41,017 bases of DNA from Candidatus Kapaibacterium sp. GTDB lineage: Bacteria > Bacteroidota > Ignavibacteria > Kapaibacteriales > UBA4661. The notes under the pieces are model-generated. The model was not told the origin of the DNA and searched no databases. It saw only the letters and a list, made by a program, of their open reading frames with translations. Shown piece by piece: positions 36,044 through 41,017 of the stretch. Position 1 is the stretch's first letter. Every line of letters begins with the position of its first letter. The position numbers were made by a program, and so were the translations under genes. Where the stretch lies: assembly GCA_004292595.1 (NCBI GenBank), contig RDXM01000103.1:1-41017 (forward strand), written 5' to 3'.

Positions 36044-36829
36044 ATGCTCAAACGCCGCTTAATTCCTAAACTTCAGATGAAGCAAAGTCGCTTCAGCCCA
36101 AACCAAATGGTGCTGGTAACGACGGTGCAATTTGATAAAGTTGTTGAAGTGGGCGACCCCGTGTCGCAAGCAAAGATTTATCAAGCGCAGGCAGCAGATG
36201 AGCTTGTTTTTCTTGACCTCGATGCCACGCCGAATTCCCGCAAACCAATGGCGCATATTATTCGCAAAGCGGCAGAAGAAATCTTTATGCCGATGACCAT
36301 TGGCGGCGGCGTAACGTCGTTGGAAGATTTTCGCCTCATGCTGGAAAATGGCGCGGATAAAGTTGCTATCAATACTGCTGCGCTCGATACGCCCGACTTG
36401 ATAACACAAGCATCCGAGCGGTTTGGAGCGCAGTGCGTCGTGGTGAGTATTGATTTTAAGCAAACCGAATACGGCGCGTACAAAGTTTGGACGGCGTGTG
36501 GCAAACGCGCAACACCGCTTCATCCATTAGAATGGGCGCAAAAGGCAGAAGAACTAGGCGCGGGTGAACTCATGCTCACCTCTATTGACCGCGACGGGAT
36601 GCGCAAAGGGCTGGATGTGGATATGATTCGCACTATTGCTGAAGCCGTCTCTATTCCTGTGATTGCGGCGGGTGGCTGTGGCGTTGCGATGGATTTTGTC
36701 GATGGTTTTCAGCTTGGCAAGGCTGATGCGGTTTCGGCAGGAACATTTTTCTGTTTTCAAGACCAAAACCCCATGCAAACCCGCGCCCATATTGCCAATG
36801 CGGGTATTCCTATTCGTCTTCATACCTGA
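36044..36829 (+). CDS. HisF-like TIM-barrel protein (divergent paralogue lacking Asp 11)
   Basis: A 261-residue (beta/alpha)8 barrel of the HisA/HisF family. The ATG at 36044 is family-typical (MLKRRLIPKL); the frame is open upstream through the repeat but that part is not protein-like. Conserved HisF features are MTIGGGV, GADKVAINTAAL, VVSIDFK (Asp 130 equivalent), TSIDRDGMRKGLD, VIAAGGCG and the final phosphate loop. The first strand differs: HisF has PCLDVKDGRVVKG, with catalytic Asp 11 and Lys 19, and here it is PKLQMKQSRFSPNQMVL, so Asp 11 is Gln and Lys 19 is absent. HisF paralogues in surface-glycan amidation (WbuZ/HisF2 type) also lack Asp 11. No his, hisH or amidotransferase gene adjoins. 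It may not be the histidine-pathway enzyme. Confidence 0.8.
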   Translation: MLKRRLIPKLQMKQSRFSPNQMVLVTTVQFDKVVEVGDPVSQAKIYQAQAADELVFLDLDATPNSRKPMAHIIRKAAEEIFMPMTIGGGVTSLEDFRLMLENGADKVAINTAALDTPDLITQASERFGAQCVVVSIDFKQTEYGAYKVWTACGKRATPLHPLEWAQKAEELGAGELMLTSIDRDGMRKGLDVDMIRTIAEAVSIPVIAAGGCGVAMDFVDGFQLGKADAVSAGTFFCFQDQNPMQTRAHIANAGIPIRLHT

Positions 36830-36858
36830 TTCAAGACACTTGATTTTTCTTTGATTTT

Positions 36859-37839
36859 ATGCGTGTTTCACAAGAATTTTCTTTCCAATGGTTGTTCTCG
36901 TTGATGCTTGTTCTCTCCGTGCAGAGCGCATCAAACCTATACGCGCAGGATGTTCGCGTTCAAGCCACGCTCGACACCACCGCTCTTCGCATTGGCGAGC
37001 AAACCTCGCTGCGTCTCACCGTTGAGCATTCACACGGTGTGCAGGTGCGTTTTCCGATGCCGCCCGATAGTTTATCTCCAAACATTGAAATTGTTTCGCG
37101 GAGCGCGGTGGATTCCAGCGACGAGCAGGGCCGTGCTATTCAGCGTCAAATCTATACAATCACTTCTTTTACCGACGGTCTGCACGATATTCCGGCACTG
37201 ACAGTGCAATATCGCAAGCCCAATGACACGGCGTTGTATAGCATCCAAACACCTATTCTTGCGCTGACCGTGCAGGGCGTTCCTGCGGATACAACCAATC
37301 GCCAAATCCGCGACATCAAGCCTCCAATGGCTGTGGAGCGCACTTTTGCTGAGATTGCGCCGTATCTGCTCATCGCGCTTGGCGTGATTGCTGCCATTGT
37401 AGGCGGTGTCTATTGGTGGCGGAAGCGCAAACCTGTTGTAAGCGAGGAAATACGACCTTCTGCGCCGAGTTTGCCGCCGTATCAAATGGCAATGGAAGAG
37501 CTGGAACGCTTGGAGCAAGAACGTCTCTGGCAAGCTGGCGACGCAAAGGAATACCACACGCGTTTGGCAGACATTGTGCGCGTGTACGTCGAACGCAGCT
37601 ACAACGTTACCACGCTCGAAGCCACGAGCGATGAAATTTTGGCGCAATTCCGCATGGTTGCTGCTCCGACGGGCAGTTTGGAAAAATTACGCTCGGTCTT
37701 GAAAACGGCGGATATGGTGAAGTTTGCTCGCTACGAAGCACTTCCCGATGAAAATGACCGCTCCATGAAATTGGCAAAAGAATTTGTCACCATCACGACC
37801 TTGAAGCCAGAAACACAAGAAAACATCACGCTTGCGTAA
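36859..37839 (+). CDS. BatD-like membrane protein with DUF4381-like tail
   Basis: A 326-residue protein with a signal peptide (to about LYAQ, residue 30), an N-terminal periplasmic Ig-like domain resembling BatD (IGEQTSLRLTVEH ... DIPALTVQYR), one membrane segment (APYLLIALGVIAAIVGGVYW, ~170-189) followed by basic residues, and a cytoplasmic helical domain (AMEELERLEQERLWQAGDAK ... LADIVRVYVERSYNV) of the type attached to BatD/DUF4381 proteins. BatD proteins normally stand with MoxR ATPase, DUF58 and VWA proteins; none of these is in the window, so it is an orphan here. It follows the HisF-like gene by 29 bp and may be cotranscribed. Confidence 0.72.
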   Translation: MRVSQEFSFQWLFSLMLVLSVQSASNLYAQDVRVQATLDTTALRIGEQTSLRLTVEHSHGVQVRFPMPPDSLSPNIEIVSRSAVDSSDEQGRAIQRQIYTITSFTDGLHDIPALTVQYRKPNDTALYSIQTPILALTVQGVPADTTNRQIRDIKPPMAVERTFAEIAPYLLIALGVIAAIVGGVYWWRKRKPVVSEEIRPSAPSLPPYQMAMEELERLEQERLWQAGDAKEYHTRLADIVRVYVERSYNVTTLEATSDEILAQFRMVAAPTGSLEKLRSVLKTADMVKFARYEALPDENDRSMKLAKEFVTITTLKPETQENITLA

Positions 37840-37871
37840 CATCCTCGTAACTGGTCTTCGTAATGAAAAGG

Positions 37872-37988
37872 GGACGCAGATTGAAGATGATTGGATTGAT
37901 GAAGATGATACAGTGAATGGCTGTACCTTTGATTTTCTCTGCTCTTTCATCATCTTCATCCATTCAATCATGGGCTTCATCTGCGTCC
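37872..37988. repeat. Long inverted repeat, GGACGCAGAT family, copy 1
   Basis: The left arm starts GGACGCAGATTGAAG at 37872 and the right arm ends CATCTGCGTCC at 37988. The ~40-nt arms pair at about 33 positions around a 39-nt loop. ATGAAGATGAT is repeated at the inner ends. The right arm shares GGGCTTCATC-GCGT-CC with the copy at 40792-40896. It fills most of the gap between the BatD-like gene and bshB1. Confidence 0.75.
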
Positions 37989-38053
37989 AAAAAATCATGA
38001 CCTGACCAATCCAACCACAGTTTTCCTTTTTGAATCATCCCCCCATTGCCCGC

Positions 38054-38899
38054 ATGGATTCTTATCATCACATCGTCAGTGCTGACCGTATTTTTCAAGC
38101 CGAAACCGAGCGAGAAGACGTATCATCTCTGTTGCCGCCGCCTGTTCACGCGCTGGTGATTACGGCGCATCCCGACGATGCCGAGCTTTCTTGTGGTGGC
38201 GTAATTCTGCAAATGACGGGGGAAGGCAAGCGCGTCGCAGTGGTGGAATGCACACGCGGGGAAATGGGGTCGCGCGGAACGCCAGAGATTCGGCGCAATG
38301 AGGCTCTGGAAGCCGCAAAAATACTCGACTTGACGGAACGGTGGAATTTGAATTTGCCCGATGGGAATATTGCCCAAACACCAGAAAACATCGCGGCAAT
38401 CGTGGCGGCAATTCGCTATTTTCGCCCGAATATCCTGCTTTTCAATCCGCCCCACGAGCGGCACATTGACCACGAAAACGTGCATCGCCTCACGCGAACA
38501 GCCGTGTTTCAGAGTGGTTTAGCGAAATTGGAAGTCGAAGTCTTTGGCATGAAGCTCCCACCATATCGCCCAAAGCGGCTTTTTTGCTATATGCAGACCT
38601 ACGAATTTGAGCCAACCTTTTACGTGGATATTTCCGCACATTTCGAGGGAAAATTACGCTCCATTTTCGCTCATGCCTCGCAAGTATTTGTGCCATCCGA
38701 AGCAAAAAAAGCAGGCGAACAAGCGACGGTTCAAGAAGATGCAAACACTCCTCAAACCTTGATTTCCAGCCCAGAATTTTACGAATTTTTGAAAGCCCGC
38801 GCACGGCATTTTGGCGGGAAAATTGGTGTGCAATATGCGGAAGGATTTTTGTCCATTGAGCCGCTTGGTTTTCGCTCAATGTCGGAAATGTTGGGATAA
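38054..38899 (+). CDS. bshB1: Bacillithiol biosynthesis deacetylase BshB1
   Basis: A 281-residue LmbE/PIG-L family enzyme that removes the acetyl group from GlcNAc-malate in bacillithiol synthesis. The start is the ATG at 38054 (a TTG lies eight codons upstream). Zinc-binding motif HPDDAELSCGG (39-49) and the downstream HERHIDHENVH supply the ligands; GEMGSRGTPEIRRNEALEAA is the BshB1 signature and FYVDISAHFE the C-terminal one. It has a ~30-residue N-terminal extension before the first strand. bshA and bshC are not in the window. Confidence 0.9.
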   Translation: MDSYHHIVSADRIFQAETEREDVSSLLPPPVHALVITAHPDDAELSCGGVILQMTGEGKRVAVVECTRGEMGSRGTPEIRRNEALEAAKILDLTERWNLNLPDGNIAQTPENIAAIVAAIRYFRPNILLFNPPHERHIDHENVHRLTRTAVFQSGLAKLEVEVFGMKLPPYRPKRLFCYMQTYEFEPTFYVDISAHFEGKLRSIFAHASQVFVPSEAKKAGEQATVQEDANTPQTLISSPEFYEFLKARARHFGGKIGVQYAEGFLSIEPLGFRSMSEMLG

Positions 38900-38950
38900 G
38901 CAGGAAAGCATAGTTTTGAATCCTTTTTGATATACCTCAACGCAAGATAC

Positions 38951-38980
38951 TATCTGCCATTGAAGCCTGTTTTTTGATTT
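38951..38980. repeat. Possible REP-like end fragment
   Basis: TGCCATTGAAGCCTGTTTTTTG resembles the terminal part of the REP-like family (TGCCACTGAAGCCTGATTTT at the 30.3-kb copy). It has no hairpin arms, so it is either a worn half-element or chance. It lies between the convergent bshB1 and trmD genes; no terminator is seen there. Confidence 0.3.
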
Positions 38981-39080
38981 TTGCCCTTTGAAGCTATTTC
39001 CCCTACAAGCCTGATGCAGTCTGCGATACAAGCCATTTTTCTTTCAAGGTCGGCAAAGAACCTTCATTCCCCAGCATTCA

Positions 39081-39758
39081 TCAGCCTTGCAGCAAATCTG
39101 GTCGGCGGAGGCGTGTTTTTTCGAGAGCTTGCTGCTCGCGCCATGCCTGAATCCGCTTGTGATTGCCGCTTTGCAATTCCTCTGGCACGGCAACACCGCG
39201 AAACTCCGCAGGGCGCGTGTAATGGGGAGCGTCCAAAAGTTCGCTTTGAAACGAATCGGAAAGTGCGGACTCGGCATCGCTCATCGCACCTGGAAGCAAG
39301 CGCACAATCGCATCCACCAGCACCAGCGCGGGGAGTTCGCCGCCCGTCAGCACGTAATCGCCAATTGAAATTTCCCGCGTTACGAGCATATCGCGCACAC
39401 GCTGGTCAATGCCCTTGTAATGCCCCGCAAGCAAGATGATATTGCGCTTTAGCGATAATTCATTTGCAATGGATTGGGAAAAACGCTCGCCGTCGGGCGT
39501 GAGGAAAATAATGTCGTCGTAGCTTCGCTCGGCTTGAAGTTTTTCAATGCAGGTAAAAATTGGCTCGCACTTCAGAATCATACCTGCCCCGCCGCCAAAG
39601 GGTTCGTCGTCAATTTGCCGATACTGTCCCACGCCGTAATCATGCAAATTATGCACCGCAATTTCCACCGCGCCCGCGTCCTGAGCGCGTTGCAGGATGC
39701 TCGCACCCAAAACCGAACCAAGAAGCTGCGGCACGGCTGAGATAATATCAATGCGCAT
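39081..39758 (-). CDS. trmD: tRNA (guanine-N1-)-methyltransferase
   Basis: A 225-residue enzyme that makes m1G37 in tRNA, using SAM bound in a trefoil knot. The ATG at 39756-39758 gives the family-typical start [10 protein letters not shown]; an in-frame ATG 13 codons upstream (39797) is possible. Motifs: PFGGGAGM (53-60, PYGGGAGM in most), [10 protein letters not shown] (111-120), [11 protein letters not shown] (131-141), and [10 protein letters not shown] with [11 protein letters not shown]. It usually sits in the rpsP-rimM-trmD-rplS operon, but here none of these adjoins. Confidence 0.95.
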   Translation of the reverse strand: MRIDIISAVPQLLGSVLGASILQRAQDAGAVEIAVHNLHDYGVGQYRQIDDEPFGGGAGMILKCEPIFTCIEKLQAERSYDDIIFLTPDGERFSQSIANELSLKRNIILLAGHYKGIDQRVRDMLVTREISIGDYVLTGGELPALVLVDAIVRLLPGAMSDAESALSDSFQSELLDAPHYTRPAEFRGVAVPEELQSGNHKRIQAWREQQALEKTRLRRPDLLQG

Positions 39759-39855
39759 CCAGCATTCACGCGCTTTCTGGGGTTCTCGTTTTGGCATGGG
39801 AAATGGTGTAAAAAGTGAATGATTGAAAAAATCTTGTGAAAGATTTGCCCGCGCT

Positions 39856-40752
39856 TCAGCCGTACACCTCGCGTAAAACCTTGTACGTCTGGATATGCGC
39901 TTCCACTGTGCGTTCAATTGGCTTCGCATAGCCGCCACCCATAGCCACAGAAACGGGAATCTGTGCGGCTTTGCAGGCATCAAAAACGATTCTATCCCGC
40001 TCGGCAAGCCCCGCCATTGTGAGCGATAATCGCCCAAGCGAATCTTCGAGCAATGGATCTACTCCCGCTTGATACAAGACAATATCGGGCTTCCACGCCA
40101 GAACTCGCGCTACTTCTCGCTGTACAAGCGGCAAATATTCTGCATCGCTGGTGTTATCGGGCAGGTCAATATCAACGGTGGAAGGAACTTTGCGAAAGGG
40201 ATAATTTTTCTCGCCGTGCAGACTCAAAATATACACATCCTCGCGCCCACCGAGAATGGCGGAATTGCCGTTGCCTTGATGCACATCCAAATCAATAATC
40301 GCCACACGCCGCACCAATACTCGCGTTAGAAGCGACATCGTAACGATTGCCAAATCATTGAACACACAAAAACCTTCGCCCGCATCCCACAAGGCGTGAT
40401 GCGTTCCGCCCGCGAGATTGCCCGCAATACCGTGCTGCAACGCCTCTTCCGCGCTCATTATCGCGCCGCCGACGATTGTAAAAGAACGCACGACTAATTC
40501 TGGTGTCCACGGAAAACCGATACGCCGCATAATCATGCGCTCGACGGTGCCGTTTTGAATTGCCTCGACGTAGTGCGGTGCGTGGGCGAGTTTGACCACA
40601 TCAGGCGAAGTGGGACGCGAAAGATGAAGCTCTGTCTCCCGCACAATTCCTTGCTCCACGAGACCATTGCGCACAAGTCGATATTTCGTTATCGGAAAAC
40701 GATGCCCTTCGGGAAGCGGCAAAACATACACATCGGAGTAGAAAACTTTCAC
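39856..40752 (-). CDS. Histone deacetylase family hydrolase
   Basis: A 298-residue protein of the arginase/deacetylase fold. Motifs: HAPHYVEA (57-64), GGTHHA with His 118/119 (catalytic dyad), DLDVHQGNG (Asp 156, His 158, zinc ligands), YQAGVDPL...DSLGRLSLT with the third zinc Asp, and MGGGYA (~270). Bacterial members deacetylate acetylated proteins (AcuC-like) or polyamines. The start is a GTG at 40752 (complement CAC), since no ATG is in frame upstream and KVFYSDVY is the natural N-terminus. It is 97 bp upstream of trmD on the same strand. Confidence 0.9.
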   Translation of the reverse strand: MKVFYSDVYVLPLPEGHRFPITKYRLVRNGLVEQGIVRETELHLSRPTSPDVVKLAHAPHYVEAIQNGTVERMIMRRIGFPWTPELVVRSFTIVGGAIMSAEEALQHGIAGNLAGGTHHALWDAGEGFCVFNDLAIVTMSLLTRVLVRRVAIIDLDVHQGNGNSAILGGREDVYILSLHGEKNYPFRKVPSTVDIDLPDNTSDAEYLPLVQREVARVLAWKPDIVLYQAGVDPLLEDSLGRLSLTMAGLAERDRIVFDACKAAQIPVSVAMGGGYAKPIERTVEAHIQTYKVLREVYG

Positions 40753-40791
40753 GGAATTGTTGAAGAATGGTAGCTGTTTCTCCTTGATTTG

Positions 40792-40896
40792 GGAACGCGG
40801 ATTTGAGGACTTGGGAGGATTTTAAGGACAAAAAGACGGTGAAAAAAAAGAAAAAAGTCCTCAAAATCCTCTGAGTCTGGGCTTCATCCGCGTTCC
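40792..40896. repeat. Long inverted repeat, GGACGCAGAT family, copy 2
   Basis: The left arm starts GGAACGCGGAT at 40792 and the right arm ends ATCCGCGTTCC at 40896, both ~40 nt with imperfect pairing around a purine-rich loop (GGTGAAAAAAAAGAAAAAA). The inner ends read AGGATTTTAAGGAC against GTCCTCAAAATCCT. It lies directly upstream of the deacetylase-like gene, so it is probably in its promoter region. Confidence 0.75.
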
Positions 40897-40955
40897 ATGA
40901 CGAATGACCTCACCAATGATAAGGAATGGTAAAAAAATAAGTGGTTCAAGTCAGT

Positions 40956-41017
40956 AGTGGCACAGACATTCTTGTCTGTGGTCGTCGCCTGAAGCCCGCA
41001 CCAACACGCACAGACAG
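40956..41017 (+). repeat. REP-like paired-hairpin element, cut by the window end
   Basis: The left arm (40956-40980) is identical to the left arm of the 30.3-kb copy. The linker GTCGTCGCCTGAAGCCCGCA and the start of the right arm (CACAGACAG) follow, and then the window stops. By analogy about 17 more bases of right arm lie outside. Confidence 0.8.

Overview
The window reads as chromosome from a member of the Bacteroidota/Chlorobiota side of the FCB group (Kapaibacteria, Ignavibacteria or Chlorobiota-like lineages are the best guess; no rRNA is present to settle it). The reasons are: two secreted proteins end in type IX secretion (T9SS) type A sorting domains; there is a GWxTD-domain protein; the order zapA - structured RNA - rny is Bacteroidota-like; ketol-acid reductoisomerase carries the Bacteroidota-type GYGVQGPGQ nucleotide loop; and there is a bacillithiol deacetylase (BshB1) and an HPr kinase. 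Some genes have clear Shine-Dalgarno sequences (mltD-like gene, the 86-aa membrane protein, rny), many have none.

Layout. 1-437 holds a MITE-like repeat upstream of a large IPT/TIG-repeat surface protein (+), which converges on a long minus-strand block running from about 26.3 kb down to 2.7 kb: LRR secreted protein, methyltransferase, an IS200/IS605 (tnpB/omega-RNA) scar, zapA, a candidate 6S-like RNA, rny, an orphan PilJ-type sensor histidine kinase, an M24 peptidase, an MGDG-synthase-like glycosyltransferase, a DUF2339 membrane protein, the B12-dependent ribonucleotide reductase nrdJ, an MltD-like lytic transglycosylase, a DUF2279 protein, an enoyl-CoA hydratase/isomerase and the GWxTD protein. 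From 26.6 to 38.9 kb genes run on the plus strand: purC, hprK, an MBL hydrolase, a T9SS secreted protein, ilvC (with a strong terminator), pdxA plus an EEP nuclease, a small membrane protein, a transposase relic, a lipoprotein, a duplicated-motif hypothetical, a divergent HisF paralogue, a BatD-like protein and bshB1. trmD and a histone-deacetylase-like hydrolase close the window on the minus strand.

The genes are mostly core or house-keeping (purine, branched amino acid, B6, tRNA modification, RNA decay, division, cell wall) mixed with secreted surface proteins. I see no phage, CRISPR array or defence island. What is unusual is between the genes. There are three separate families of palindromic interspersed repeats (a ~105-bp MITE with a 15-bp core hairpin, two copies; a REP-like paired-hairpin family built on GGCACAGACATTC, four copies; and a long inverted repeat built on GGACGCAGAT, two copies). 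There are two transposase relics. A 251-nt foldable element sits between zapA and rny, with a 17-bp closing helix followed by a U tract. The most striking individual items are that candidate RNA, the omega-RNA scar lying 21 bp in front of zapA, and the HisF paralogue that has lost the first catalytic aspartate.

Start codons were chosen by hand: several longest open frames begin at TTG or GTG upstream of an obvious signal peptide or family-typical ATG, and I give the shorter start in those cases.
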